Source of the DNA: JBGSMF01 sp964651475
Lineage (GTDB): Bacteria > Chloroflexota > Anaerolineae > Fen-1058
NCBI GenBank assembly: GCA_964651475.1
Contig: CAZYXV010000018.1
Location: forward strand, 1-64,000
Direction of reading: 5' to 3'
DNA: 64,000 nucleotides
Below are positions 16,901 to 24,816 of this stretch, in pieces. Below the pieces are notes generated by a model. It was not told the DNA's origin. It was given only the letters and a program-made list of their open reading frames with translations, and made no database searches. The position numbers and the translations under genes were made by a program. The first letter of the stretch is position 1. Every line of letters begins with the position of its first letter.

Positions 16901-17210
16901 TATCCACGTAATCCACGCCCTTGTAAAAGCGGCGGTCGGAATAGCGGCGATAGTAGGCCAGTTGGTGCGCGTCGTCCGAAAGCAGCGCCTCGGATTCGCG
17001 CGTGGCGCGCAATGGCGGGTAGCCTTCGGCGTATACGTTTTGAAACACCGAACCGAGCGCCTGCCGCACGGCCAGCGGCGCGTAACTTTCGGAGGGAATC
17101 ATGATGAGCTTGCGCGCCTGGCGATCAGCCTCGCCTTCGATCAAATGGGCGACGTAAGGATCAAGCTCCTCGATATCGCCGCGGAAAAGAAAATCATCGT
17201 ATTCGGACAT
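13971..17210 (-). CDS. SHMT / GcvT-like / GcvT three-part fusion, paralogue 2
   Basis: A 1079-residue paralogue of the protein at 8664-11819 with the same order of parts. SHMT is at 1-475 (PLP lysine 268 in TTHKTLGGPRG, DIAHTAGLV), a degenerate GcvT-like half at about 490-600 (LEIRGWRARPFVQ), and full GcvT at about 670-1060 (VIPFAGWEMPVWYTSV, DVSHMG, NASNEDKDW). It shares the insert after YAEGYP and has NVQALSG where canonical SHMT has NVQPHSG. The SHMT/mid-domain junction is coded by a heptanucleotide repeat (15742-15775), and a second linker near residue 595 (ENTEHPISNIKLDD) also looks repeat-derived. ATG 17210 has AAAGGAGC 6 nt upstream. Third gene of the transketolase-like / aminotransferase operon (28-nt spacing). 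Confidence 0.9.
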   Translation of the reverse strand: MSEYDDFLFRGDIEELDPYVAHLIEGEADRQARKLIMIPSESYAPLAVRQALGSVFQNVYAEGYPPLRATRESEALLSDDAHQLAYYRRYSDRRFYKGVDYVDIVEALAGRRVAECFATPSVPAEAIRANVQALSGSAANLAVYDTFMQAGDTLMGLDLFQGGHLTHGSEFNISGKRYKVVSYGVDPKTEKLDYDQIMELALKYRPRVIVAGYTSYSWAPDWARFRQIADAAGALLMADIAHTAGLVIGGVYPTPIGIADVVVFTTHKTLGGPRGAVILTTDEDKASLIDMAVFPGAQGGPHVNKFAAIAVACKLARAEQFKQLQVRTVENARALADAFQARGLKLVYGGTDTHIVLVNVSAVKSRAGFPLRGEMAARLLDLAGIVVNKNTIPGDTKTALASGIRFGTPWVSQRGLAAEDMGAIADVVHHVLTGIQPFAYQGLAGELPRGKIDVDVLEAAKKHVAALADKAGIDFDREASLVTRHSSLVTLEIRGWRARPFVQEICTSNLAGLEAGQTTRTFLLDRAGKLMADVALARIEPDEHKRDRYVLHVGSAPAERVQAWLRGLADGYVLFDDADVFRKVQGPVTIDENTEHPISNIKLDDAAEPGADGNDLLRKYPDRFDLTKPYFVGQAHLSLSTLGLPPVTLPEWSWAEPGDAPLKRTALFEIHKQLGGKVIPFAGWEMPVWYTSVSEEHAAVRQAAGLFDVSHMGCFEVAGPNAITFLDTVISNYAHWLDDGQSAYAYLLDPDGKPIDDLMIYRRRADLFLVVVNASNEDKDWDWLNAVNEGRVSIDRQRPWLRVEAPAVLRNLKNPAEGSRQLRDVALQGPASIAILQACTDDAATRFALARVRRTDLIEVVLGNIPVIAARTGYTGEDVGFELFVHPDQQVAFWTMLLEKGKPFGLKPCGLAARDSTRTEAGLPLYGHELVGPFDISPAEAGFPGYVKYHKPFFVGRDVLLARDLNRKREVVRWRMNQKGVRRPNTGAPVVNKQGQVIGNVTSCSIDSEGYLLGLAIVDMKYNKEGTPIGIFVLPEKPQAEKPKPELSMGDRVLLHVEAIVLRRFPERRRAVAPPPAHD
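15742..15775. repeat. Heptanucleotide microsatellite (GTGACGA)n inside SHMT-GcvT 2
   Basis: Four perfect GTGACGA units plus a partial fifth lie in the coding sequence. They encode a SLVTRHSSLVT-type linker between the SHMT and mid domains. One unit is not a multiple of three, so slippage would shift the frame. Confidence 0.85.
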
Positions 17211-17238
17211 AGAGTGCTCCTTTTATTGCTCCTGCGTC

Positions 17239-18405
17239 CTACATCTTTGCCACAGCTTCCTTTATCCACCCCAGCGCCTTGTTGATATTTTCCAGCGAAT
17301 TGGCATACGACAGGCGCAGGTAACCTTCGCCATAACTGCCAAAGGACGTGCCCGCCAGCGCCGCCACTCCGGCTTCGTACAGCAAATAATCGGCGATCTC
17401 TTTGGAGGTCTTGCCGAACTTTTTAATATTTGGAAAGACGTAAAACGCTCCCTTGGGTACAAGGCAGCTCATGCCGGGGATGTCGTTCAGTCCAGCCACG
17501 ATAGCATCGCGGCGGCGGCGGAACTCGGCCACCATCTGCGCAGATTCACTCTGGTCGCCCGTGAGCGCCGCCTTGCCCGCCATCTGCGTAAAGGCCGCCG
17601 TGCAGGAGTTGGAATTAGTCATCAACTTGGTCATCCAGCCGGCCAGTTCGGGATTCGCCACGCCATAGCCCAGCCGCCAACCGGTCATGGCATAGGTCTT
17701 GCTAAAGCCATCCAGAATAATCGTGCGTTCTTGCATCCCCGGCAACTGCGTGATGCTGAAATGCTCACCTTCGTAAATCATACGCGAATAGATTTCGTCG
17801 GATAGCACATAGCAATCGTATTTCAGCGCCATCTCGGCCACAGCTTCCAGATCGGTCTTGCTCATCACGCCGCCGCAGGGATTGCCGGGCGAGTTGATGA
17901 TGATAAGCTTGGTCTTGGGCGTGACCAGGCTCTTGAACTCGTCAATACTAAAGCTAAATTCATTCTCCTCGCGCAGAGGCAGCGGCACGGCCATACCGCC
18001 CATGAACTGAATCATGCTCTCATAAATGGGAAAGCCGGGATTGGGATAAATGACCTCTTCGCCCTCGTTGACCAGCGCCATGATGGCGTAAAACATGATG
18101 GGTTTGCCGCCCGGCACCACCACCACGTTTTCAGGCCTGACGGGGATGCCGCGCGTTTCGGCGATGTAATCCGCGATGGTCTCTCGCACCGGCATCAGGC
18201 CAGGCGAGGGTGTATAGTGCGTAAAGCCTTGATCTAGCGCGTCTTTGGCGGCCTGCTTGATGTAATTGGGCGTATCAAAGTCCGGCTCGCCAATTTCCAG
18301 GTGAACTATCTCTTTGCCCTGCGCTTCCAGGGCCCTGGCGCGCGCCAGCACCTCAAAGGCCGTTTCGGTACCCAAACGTTGTAAGCGATCTGCAAACGGT
18401 TTCAT
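17239..18405 (-). CDS. PLP-dependent class I/II aminotransferase
   Basis: A 388-residue fold-type I aminotransferase. Motifs: VHLEIGEPDFDTP, GFTHYTPSPGLMPVRETI, NSPGNPCGGV, LSDEIYSRMIYEG, the PLP lysine in LDGFSKTYAMTGWRLGY and the Arg in YLRLSYANS. The start is ATG 18405 with AAAGGAGA upstream; the longer ORF adds 19 residues without a ribosome binding site. It lies 72 bp after the transketolase-like gene and 28 bp before SHMT-GcvT 2. The context suggests a serine/glycine or 2-oxo-acid substrate, for example serine to hydroxypyruvate, but the family is too broad to tell. Confidence 0.9.
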   Translation of the reverse strand: MKPFADRLQRLGTETAFEVLARARALEAQGKEIVHLEIGEPDFDTPNYIKQAAKDALDQGFTHYTPSPGLMPVRETIADYIAETRGIPVRPENVVVVPGGKPIMFYAIMALVNEGEEVIYPNPGFPIYESMIQFMGGMAVPLPLREENEFSFSIDEFKSLVTPKTKLIIINSPGNPCGGVMSKTDLEAVAEMALKYDCYVLSDEIYSRMIYEGEHFSITQLPGMQERTIILDGFSKTYAMTGWRLGYGVANPELAGWMTKLMTNSNSCTAAFTQMAGKAALTGDQSESAQMVAEFRRRRDAIVAGLNDIPGMSCLVPKGAFYVFPNIKKFGKTSKEIADYLLYEAGVAALAGTSFGSYGEGYLRLSYANSLENINKALGWIKEAVAKM

Positions 18406-18477
18406 GTTTCTCTCCTTTTTAGATTTATGACAGGGTATGGGAAAGGGACACTTGTCCCTCACCTTGTCACGTTGTCA

Positions 18478-20835
18478 TTATTTCGCTGCATCAAGTTCCG
18501 CCTGCAACTGACTCAGGCGCTTGTCGCGGTCTGCCACAAAACGCTCAATGCCTTGCAAAATCCATTCGGGCGAAAGGCGCGCCTCTTCCAACACTTCGTC
18601 TACCGTGCCGCCCGTGCGCCAGCGATTGTCCCAATCGGCGGAAAGCGCGTATTCTTCGGCGACCTTGTTAAACAGCCAGTCGTGCATCAACCAGCGCGCC
18701 TGCGTGGTGATGACGGTCGAATTGATGCGGTCGCCCGGTCCAAGCACCCGGCTGCGATAGTCCTCCGCTTGCAGCGCAAACAACTGCGGGCTGGTGGCGC
18801 ACACGAGCTTGACATTCAATCCGCGTTTGTCCAACTCTGGCAGCAGCTTGATGACGTTCGCCACGGCGCTGGTGCCTTGCACGATGACGGCGCCGCCCCT
18901 GGGTTGGCCCGCAACGTAATCGCGCATCACGTAAGCGCCGCGCGCCGCTTCAAAGTGCGAAGGCATCCCCAGCTTGTCGCGGTCGGGAATCACTATCGGC
19001 GGGCGGGTGAGATGCAAGCCAATGATGGGCGCGGGCAACTTGAGCGCCGCGCCCAACAGCACCGGCACCTCGTTATATTCCCACGGGTGCAAGTTGACGA
19101 TTTGCCCTTCGGGGAACAGTTGCGTCGCGCCGGGCGCAAAGATGCCAAAGTGCGTGCGGCTGTCTTCGGCGGTTTCAGGCCCCGAGTGGCCGGCGATCCA
19201 GATCACCTTGCCCACCTTCCACTGGCAATCTTGCGCCAGTTGGCTGAACAGGCGGAACATGCCATATTTGAGATACGAGAACGAGCCATACGTGGAGCAC
19301 GCGCCCCAAAAGCCATCAAATTCTTTTTCGGGGTCGGGCGCAAAATTGACGGTGGCCATGCCAGATAAAATGCCGGCGTTGGCGAACTCGGTGATCTCTT
19401 GCGGCAGCAGCACGCCGTCAGATGTCCCAAAGCGCTCGTACCAGCCATGGCCGGGGAAATCGCCATATTTTTCGGCAAAGCCGCTGATATTGGTTGAGCC
19501 GGCCAGATCCGCCGAGCAGACCACAAACAAGGGGCGGCCATATTCTTGCGCGCCAAACGCATTGACCCACGCGCCCCACCTGGCCAGCGCCGCGCGGTTG
19601 GCGATCGACGCGCCCGGCTTGACGTAAATGTCCGCCGGATAGTTGCGGTAATCGTACAGCCGCTCGTCGTGGAAGGGATTGCCCTTTTTGCCGATCTTGA
19701 GCGTGGGAATATCTTCAGGCACGCTGTCGCCCAACACTACCAGGCGCTCGGCCAAATAATCCACCAAAGCCTGGTCGCGATGCAGCACGTCTATCACGGC
19801 CTTTAGATTCGCCTCGAACTCGGCGCGCAGCTCGGCGGGGTCCTCGGGCGCGCAACCGCCAAAATTGGCAAAAGTCACGCCGTATTTTTCGGCAAAGGGG
19901 CGCTTGGTGTCCCAGAACATTTCACAGTTGAGCTTGTGAGGGACGCCGTGCACCACGTTATCGTACTTGAGGTAGCCGCGCCCCTTGCGCGTCTTGAGCC
20001 AGGCCACGCCCGGCGCGCGGGTGGGATTGTCGCCCATCACCATAGACAGAATGGCCTGCGTCACCGGCCCCCACTCGTTGCCGAACTCGGCGCTGAACGC
20101 GCGCCAGCCATGCGATGCGAACCAATCTGTCGGCGTGCCGTACACCACGCTGCTGACGGGATGATTGTCAATGCCGAAATCGTTCCAATCTACCACGTAA
20201 TACAGATTATCCAGCGCCAGCCCCCAGGCCGAGTTGAACGCTTCGTGATTTGCGCCCGGGGTGAGACCTGCCTCGCCTTCAAAGGCAAACACCTTCACGC
20301 CCTCGGCGCCGGCTCGCTTGAGCGCCAACGCCAGCCCCGCCGCCGCCGGGCTGCCGTGCCCGGATGGGCCGGTATTGAACTTGAGAAACAAGGTCTTGCC
20401 TTCCATCTCGGCGTGGCCCGATAGCCCCTTGTTGTGCCTAAAGTTCAACAGGTCCTCCCAGGTCAACATGCGCTCTTGGGGGTTGGGAATGTAATAACGC
20501 TCGTCGCCCGTCTGCTGGTACTTGACGCGCATGGCTTCGTTGAACAGCGCCAGCGTGCAATAGACCAGCGGAATAGTATGCCCGCCCACCAAGACAAAGC
20601 GGTCGCCAAAGCGTTTTTCAGGGTGGCGAATGTCCCAGCGCATCACGCCGCTGAGCAGCGTGACGACCAACGCGTGTACTTTAGAACGCGAACCGCCAGG
20701 GTGTCCACTCTGGCGGTAATTGAGAATCAGATCAATCAGTTGATCAATCAAATCTTTGGTCTTTTCCCAGTAATCAAAATGCTGGGTCAATGTGTGGTAT
20801 TGATGTGCTATACATTCTTCATTTGCACGATCCAT
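18478..20835 (-). CDS. Divergent transketolase-like thiamine-diphosphate enzyme
   Basis: A 785-residue protein of the transketolase superfamily, longer than usual transketolase (about 660). The N-terminal TPP domain has NYRQSGHPGGSRSK, GGHTIPLVYC, NTGPSGHGSPAAAG, EGEAGLTPG and VDWNDFGID. The Pyr domain has VVCSADLAGSTN, PQEITEFANAG (likely holding the catalytic Glu, with Gln replacing the usual Arg) and IAGHSGPETAEDSRTH. The C-terminal domain has IVQGTSAV and VITTQARWLMHDWL. It would transfer a two-carbon ketol unit; the donor is unknown, though hydroxypyruvate would fit the operon. ATG 20835 has AAAGGAGC 6 nt upstream. First gene of the operon with the aminotransferase and SHMT-GcvT 2. Confidence 0.85.
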   Translation of the reverse strand: MDRANEECIAHQYHTLTQHFDYWEKTKDLIDQLIDLILNYRQSGHPGGSRSKVHALVVTLLSGVMRWDIRHPEKRFGDRFVLVGGHTIPLVYCTLALFNEAMRVKYQQTGDERYYIPNPQERMLTWEDLLNFRHNKGLSGHAEMEGKTLFLKFNTGPSGHGSPAAAGLALALKRAGAEGVKVFAFEGEAGLTPGANHEAFNSAWGLALDNLYYVVDWNDFGIDNHPVSSVVYGTPTDWFASHGWRAFSAEFGNEWGPVTQAILSMVMGDNPTRAPGVAWLKTRKGRGYLKYDNVVHGVPHKLNCEMFWDTKRPFAEKYGVTFANFGGCAPEDPAELRAEFEANLKAVIDVLHRDQALVDYLAERLVVLGDSVPEDIPTLKIGKKGNPFHDERLYDYRNYPADIYVKPGASIANRAALARWGAWVNAFGAQEYGRPLFVVCSADLAGSTNISGFAEKYGDFPGHGWYERFGTSDGVLLPQEITEFANAGILSGMATVNFAPDPEKEFDGFWGACSTYGSFSYLKYGMFRLFSQLAQDCQWKVGKVIWIAGHSGPETAEDSRTHFGIFAPGATQLFPEGQIVNLHPWEYNEVPVLLGAALKLPAPIIGLHLTRPPIVIPDRDKLGMPSHFEAARGAYVMRDYVAGQPRGGAVIVQGTSAVANVIKLLPELDKRGLNVKLVCATSPQLFALQAEDYRSRVLGPGDRINSTVITTQARWLMHDWLFNKVAEEYALSADWDNRWRTGGTVDEVLEEARLSPEWILQGIERFVADRDKRLSQLQAELDAAK

Positions 20836-20908
20836 GCGCGGCTCCTTTTTGTGTGGATAGTTGGCGATGGCAGGCGAACAGGCGCTCCCTGCCCTGACTC
20901 TACTATTC

Positions 20909-20938
20909 ATTATAGTATAACTTGATTGAATGGGACAA
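20909..20938 (-). promoter_or_regulatory. Sigma70-type promoter of the transketolase-like operon
   Basis: On the minus strand: TTGTCC, 18-bp spacer, perfect TATAAT. It lies about 75 bp before the ATG and divergent from the Crp/Fnr gene, which could therefore act on it. Confidence 0.65.
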
Positions 20939-21018
20939 CTGACAAGTTTCCTGCTTTTCAAAGATAATGTTTCACCTTGCAATCTCGTCCCCAGTATGTG
21001 CAGGAATCCATTTTGAAG

Positions 21019-21024
21019 TATAAT
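21019..21024 (+). promoter_or_regulatory. Perfect -10 box close to the Crp/Fnr start
   Basis: TATAAT ends 12 nt before the ATG at 21037; no good -35 was found. If used, the mRNA would have almost no 5' leader. Confidence 0.4.
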
Positions 21025-21036
21025 TACAGCAAGGTG

Positions 21037-21759
21037 ATGAACGTGCAAAATCGAACATCTGGCAAAGACGATATTAACGAAACCACGCTCTTACGACAGA
21101 TTCCGCTTTTTGCCGACTTGTCCCAAAGCACGCTGGCGGCGCTGGCGGGCTCGATGGAGCGGCGAACCTATCGCAAAGGACAGGTCATTCTCCGCCAGGG
21201 CGAGCCGGGGGAAAGCTTGTTCGTCATCGTTTCGGGCCAGGTGCGTATCTACACACTCAGCCTCGACGGACACGAGCTTTCCATGTGTATTTGCTGCAAG
21301 GGCGACTTTTTCGGCGAGATGGCGCTGCTGACTGACCACCCTCGCTCGGCCAGCGCCGCAGCCATGCGGCGCACAGAGGCGCTGGTGCTGCACCGCCAGG
21401 CCTTTCACAACCAACTGATGTCCAATCCGCAAGCGGCGGTCCGCATCATCGAGACCCTGAGCCAGCGTTTGCGCCGCACCACCGAAAGCATCGAAGAACT
21501 GGTCTCGTTGAACGTCAACCAGCGCATCGCCCGCAAGCTCCTGGAACTGGTCAAACTCTATGGCGTGGAACAAAAAGACGGCCGGATATTGATTGACCTC
21601 GACCTGTCCCAAGAAGCTATCGCCAGCCTGGTCGGCACAACGCGCGAAAGCGCCAACCGCGCCCTCAGCGCCCTGCGCGATCAGGGCATCGTCCAGATCG
21701 AGCGAGTCCACATCCTGGTCAATCGTCCCGCGGAACTGGAAAAAGTCTTGACGGGCTGA
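21037..21759 (+). CDS. Crp/Fnr-family transcriptional regulator
   Basis: A 240-residue regulator. The cyclic-nucleotide-binding-like beta-barrel spans about 20-140 (IPLFADLSQSTLAALAG, RKGQVILRQGEPGESLFVIVSG, GDFFGEMALLTDHPRSA), then a long helix and a winged HTH (LSQEAIASLVGTTRESANRALSAL, IVQIERVHILV). It lacks the N-terminal Cys cluster of Fnr. The barrel holds GEMALL then RSA, as in cAMP-type pockets, but the ligand is not known. The start is uncertain: ATG 21037 and GTG 21046 both follow AAGGTG, while an ATG at 20977 lies upstream of the TATAAT. It is divergent from the transketolase operon and 31 bp ahead of the alpha/beta hydrolase. Confidence 0.88.
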   Translation: MNVQNRTSGKDDINETTLLRQIPLFADLSQSTLAALAGSMERRTYRKGQVILRQGEPGESLFVIVSGQVRIYTLSLDGHELSMCICCKGDFFGEMALLTDHPRSASAAAMRRTEALVLHRQAFHNQLMSNPQAAVRIIETLSQRLRRTTESIEELVSLNVNQRIARKLLELVKLYGVEQKDGRILIDLDLSQEAIASLVGTTRESANRALSALRDQGIVQIERVHILVNRPAELEKVLTG

Positions 21760-21790
21760 CAATCGTGGAGCAGCTTGCCTAAGGAGATAA

Positions 21791-22663
21791 ATGACTGTCT
21801 ATAAAATGACCATCTACAACGTTGACGGCCAACCCATCCACGTACACGAGGAAGGCCCCCCCACCGGCAAACTCGCCTTGCTTGTTCACGGTTGGTCAAG
21901 TTCGTGGTATGCCGTCTCGCCGCTGCTGCCCATGTTGAGCCAACGCTTCAAATGCCTGGCGGTGGATTTGCCCGGTTACGGCGAGTCGCCGCCCATGTCC
22001 AAGCGCGTGGTCATTCAAGATTACGTCGAACTGCTGGCCACGCTCATCCGCGAGCTTAGCCCCCAACCCATCGTCTTGATCGGCCATTCGATGGGCGGCA
22101 TGATCAGCGCCGCCATGTCGCTGTGCTACCCCGAACTGATCGAACGCATGGTCTTGCTGTGTCCCACCATCAGCGGCAACCTGTCCATGTTCATCAACCT
22201 CTTCATGTCGCCCTTCGTGGTGATGGAGCGCTTTGCCGTCACCCGGAAAATGGTCGAGCTGCTCGAGCCGCAAATGTTGAGATTGACCGATCGCTTGCTG
22301 CGCCCGGCGCTGTTTGCCGACCGCAGCGGCATCACGCTGGAAGAATACAAGCGCATCCGCGCCGACGCGCGCCGCCCCGGTCAGGGGCACACGCGCGCCG
22401 AGTGTTTCTGGGCCATGCGCCAGAACGATTTGCGCGGCAAGCTGAGCGCCATCAAAACGCCCGCGCTGGTGGTGTGGGGGATGGAAGACAACACCGTGCC
22501 GCTGCGCGACGCCAGCGCCGTCGCCCGCGAGTGGCCCGACGCCGACTTGCGCGTCATCCCCAACGCCGGCCACTGGCCCCAGTTCGAAACGCCCGAGATC
22601 ACGGAACGCTACGTGCGAGCCTTCCTCAGCACGCCGCTCAAGTTGCTCAAAGTCGAATTTTGA
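21791..22663 (+). CDS. Alpha/beta-fold hydrolase
   Basis: A 290-residue hydrolase. Motifs: LLVHGWSSSWYA (oxyanion region), the nucleophile elbow LIGHSMGGMISA, the acid in VWGMEDNTVPL and the catalytic His in NAGHWPQFETPE. No signal peptide. A lid-like helical insert is seen at about 130-200. AAGGAGAT precedes the ATG. It probably shares a transcript with the Crp/Fnr gene. The substrate (ester, epoxide or C-C bond) cannot be told. Confidence 0.88.
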   Translation: MTVYKMTIYNVDGQPIHVHEEGPPTGKLALLVHGWSSSWYAVSPLLPMLSQRFKCLAVDLPGYGESPPMSKRVVIQDYVELLATLIRELSPQPIVLIGHSMGGMISAAMSLCYPELIERMVLLCPTISGNLSMFINLFMSPFVVMERFAVTRKMVELLEPQMLRLTDRLLRPALFADRSGITLEEYKRIRADARRPGQGHTRAECFWAMRQNDLRGKLSAIKTPALVVWGMEDNTVPLRDASAVAREWPDADLRVIPNAGHWPQFETPEITERYVRAFLSTPLKLLKVEF

Positions 22664-22667
22664 CGGG

Positions 22668-22696
22668 TTGACACTCCTGTCTATCAGAGGTAACAT
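22668..22696 (+). promoter_or_regulatory. Sigma70-type promoter of the inositol-lipid operon
   Basis: TTGACA (22668-22673), 17-bp spacer, TAACAT (22691-22696), 38 bp before the inositol-phosphate synthase ATG. Confidence 0.65.
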
Positions 22697-22734
22697 ACTG
22701 CATCACAAAATATCACCTGATCACAAGGAGACAA

Positions 22735-23817
22735 ATGGCAAAGAAACGCAAAGTTCGTGTGGCTATCATCGGCGTTGGGAACTGCGCCAGCTCGCTGGTA
22801 CAGGGCGTGCACTATTACCGCAACGCTCAAGATGATGACCGCGTGCCCGGCTTGATGCACGTCCGGCTGGGCGGTTATCACATTAACGATATCGAGTTCA
22901 CCGCCGGTTTCGACGTAGACATCAACAAGGTGGGCAAGGACCTGGCCGAAGCCATTTACGCGCCGCCTAACAACACCTACAAATTTGCCGACGTGCCCAC
23001 CCTGGGCGTCCAAGTCCATCGCGGGATGACGCACGACGGGCTGGGCAAGTATCTATCACACATCATCACCAAAGCGCCGGGCCCGACGGCCGACATTGTC
23101 AAAATTCTCAAAGACACCGGCACCGACGTGGTCGTCAATTATCTGCCCGTCGGCAGCGAGATGGCGACCAAGTGGTACGTGGAGCAGGTGTTGGAAGCCG
23201 GCTGCGCGTTTGTCAACTGCATCCCGGTCTTTATCGCGCGCGAGGCTTACTGGCAGCGCCGCTTCGAAGAGCGCGGCCTGCCCGTCATCGGCGACGACAT
23301 CAAGAGCCAGGTGGGCGCCACTATCACGCACCGCGTGCTGACGCGGCTGTTTGTCGAGCGCGGCGTGCGGATTGATCGCACGTACCAGCTCAACTTTGGC
23401 GGCAATACCGACTTTTTGAACATGCTCGAGCGCGAACGGCTGGAAAGTAAAAAGATTTCCAAGACCAACGCCGTCACCAGCCAGATTCCATACCCGCTAG
23501 ACCAGGACGACGTGCACGTCGGGCCCAGCGATTACGTGCCCTGGCTGCAAGATCGCAAGTGGTGCCACATCCGCATGGAAGGCACCACGTTCGGCGACGT
23601 GCCGCTGAACCTGGAGCTCAAGCTGGAAGTATGGGATAGCCCCAACAGCGCTGGCGTGGTCATTGACGCGGTGCGCTGCGCCAAGCTGGCATTAGAGCGC
23701 GGCTTGAAAGGGGCGTTGTTTGGACCTTCCTCTTACTTTATGAAAAGCCCACCGCAGCAATTCACCGACGAGGTGGCGCGGCAAAAGACCGAAGAATTTA
23801 TCGCCAGCAAGGGGTAG
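22735..23817 (+). CDS. ino1: Inositol-3-phosphate synthase
   Basis: A 360-residue NAD-dependent enzyme that cyclises glucose-6-phosphate to myo-inositol-3-phosphate. Its length matches the short actinobacterial/archaeal type. The dinucleotide motif is VAIIGVGNCASSLVQG. The active-site regions are VVNYLPVGSEMATKWY, NCIPVFIA, GDDIKSQVGAT and QLNFGGNTDF, with the catalytic-lysine region in EGTTFGDVPLNLELKLEVWDSP-like order. CAAGGAGACAA precedes the ATG. It is the first gene of a cluster with an acyltransferase, PimA-like glycosyltransferase and CDP-alcohol transferase, so its product most likely becomes phosphatidylinositol phosphate. Confidence 0.95.
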   Translation: MAKKRKVRVAIIGVGNCASSLVQGVHYYRNAQDDDRVPGLMHVRLGGYHINDIEFTAGFDVDINKVGKDLAEAIYAPPNNTYKFADVPTLGVQVHRGMTHDGLGKYLSHIITKAPGPTADIVKILKDTGTDVVVNYLPVGSEMATKWYVEQVLEAGCAFVNCIPVFIAREAYWQRRFEERGLPVIGDDIKSQVGATITHRVLTRLFVERGVRIDRTYQLNFGGNTDFLNMLERERLESKKISKTNAVTSQIPYPLDQDDVHVGPSDYVPWLQDRKWCHIRMEGTTFGDVPLNLELKLEVWDSPNSAGVVIDAVRCAKLALERGLKGALFGPSSYFMKSPPQQFTDEVARQKTEEFIASKG

Positions 23818-23868
23818 AGAGTTGAGGGAAGAGACCGTGTAGATTCTCTGCGCTCTACACTCTACAAG

Positions 23869-24816
23869 ATGGGTGCTTATACGCTATTTCGCCTGGCCGC
23901 CGCGCTCTTTCCGCACATTCCTCCCAGACTAGCCTATCCATTGGCTGGATGGGCCGGAGAAATCAACTACCGGCTCAACAGGCGACTGGCCGACGCTGTG
24001 CGAGGCAACCTCTGGCACGTGATGAGGTGGCAAGTGTGCGGCGAGGGTATTGAAAACGCGCCCGATCTCGCGCCAGAGGTTGAGCGGGGCGCCCGTCAGG
24101 TATTTCAGGCCCTTGTCAAAAACTATTACGACCTTTTCCGCCTGGCAGCGGCAGGCACGCCGCAAATACTCGGCCTGCTCGACATAAACGGCGGAGAACA
24201 TATCCAGGCGACGCAATCGTTGGAACGCGGGCTGATCCTGGCCTCGGCGCATTACGGCAACCCAGAGTTGCTTATGCAGGCGGTGGCGGCGCTGCGGGTG
24301 CCCATTCTGGCCGTGGCCGAGCATCTCTACCCGGAACGGTTCCACCAGTACGTGGTCGAGTTGCGCAGCCGGCACGGCTTGCGCTTGATCTCGGCCGATG
24401 GCCCTTTGATGGAGGTGTATCGCACCATACGGCGCGGGGAGGCCATCGCGCTGGCGCTCGACCGCGACACGACTGATAGCGGCGTGGATACGCTCTTTCT
24501 GGGTGCGCCGGCGCACCTGCCTGATGGGTACGCCAGGCTGGCTGCGCGCACTCGCGCGCCGCTGCTGATCGGCTTTGCGCGGCGCTTGCCAGGCGAGCGG
24601 ATTCGACTAGATATAGAGCCGCCTTACGTGCCCCCTGAAAACACCTCGCGCGAAGTGGTATACGCACAGGCGCTAGAGTTTGGGATGGATGCGCTCGCTC
24701 GCGCTGTAACCGCCCATCCCGACCAGTGGGTATTGACGACCAGACTATGGAAAAAAACAACGCATCTTGCGTCAAACGTAAGCCATACTTTTGACGCAGG
24801 ACGATTGGAGTCTTGA
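23869..24816 (+). CDS. LpxL/HtrB-type lysophospholipid acyltransferase (PatA-like)
   Basis: A 315-residue membrane-associated acyltransferase. The HX4E catalytic motif is in SAHYGNPELLM, and ALDRDTTDSGVDTLFLGAPAH is the second conserved block. Family members acylate lipid A or, in mycobacteria (PatA), phosphatidylinositol mannosides. Here the neighbours (ino1, PimA-like, CDP-alcohol transferase) favour the inositol-lipid role over lipid A; no lpx gene is in the window. The ribosome binding site is weak. The TGA stop is immediately followed by the TTG start of the next gene, so translation is coupled. Confidence 0.82.
   Translation: MGAYTLFRLAAALFPHIPPRLAYPLAGWAGEINYRLNRRLADAVRGNLWHVMRWQVCGEGIENAPDLAPEVERGARQVFQALVKNYYDLFRLAAAGTPQILGLLDINGGEHIQATQSLERGLILASAHYGNPELLMQAVAALRVPILAVAEHLYPERFHQYVVELRSRHGLRLISADGPLMEVYRTIRRGEAIALALDRDTTDSGVDTLFLGAPAHLPDGYARLAARTRAPLLIGFARRLPGERIRLDIEPPYVPPENTSREVVYAQALEFGMDALARAVTAHPDQWVLTTRLWKKTTHLASNVSHTFDAGRLES

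Noticed and set aside
15822..17285. Plus-strand ORF of 487 codons antisense to SHMT-GcvT 2
   Set aside because: Shadow frame of a real gene; low-complexity composition and no recognisable domain.
20909..20965. Fnr-box-like TTGAT near the transketolase promoter
   Set aside because: Only one half-site is seen; the second half does not match ATCAA, so no operator was called.
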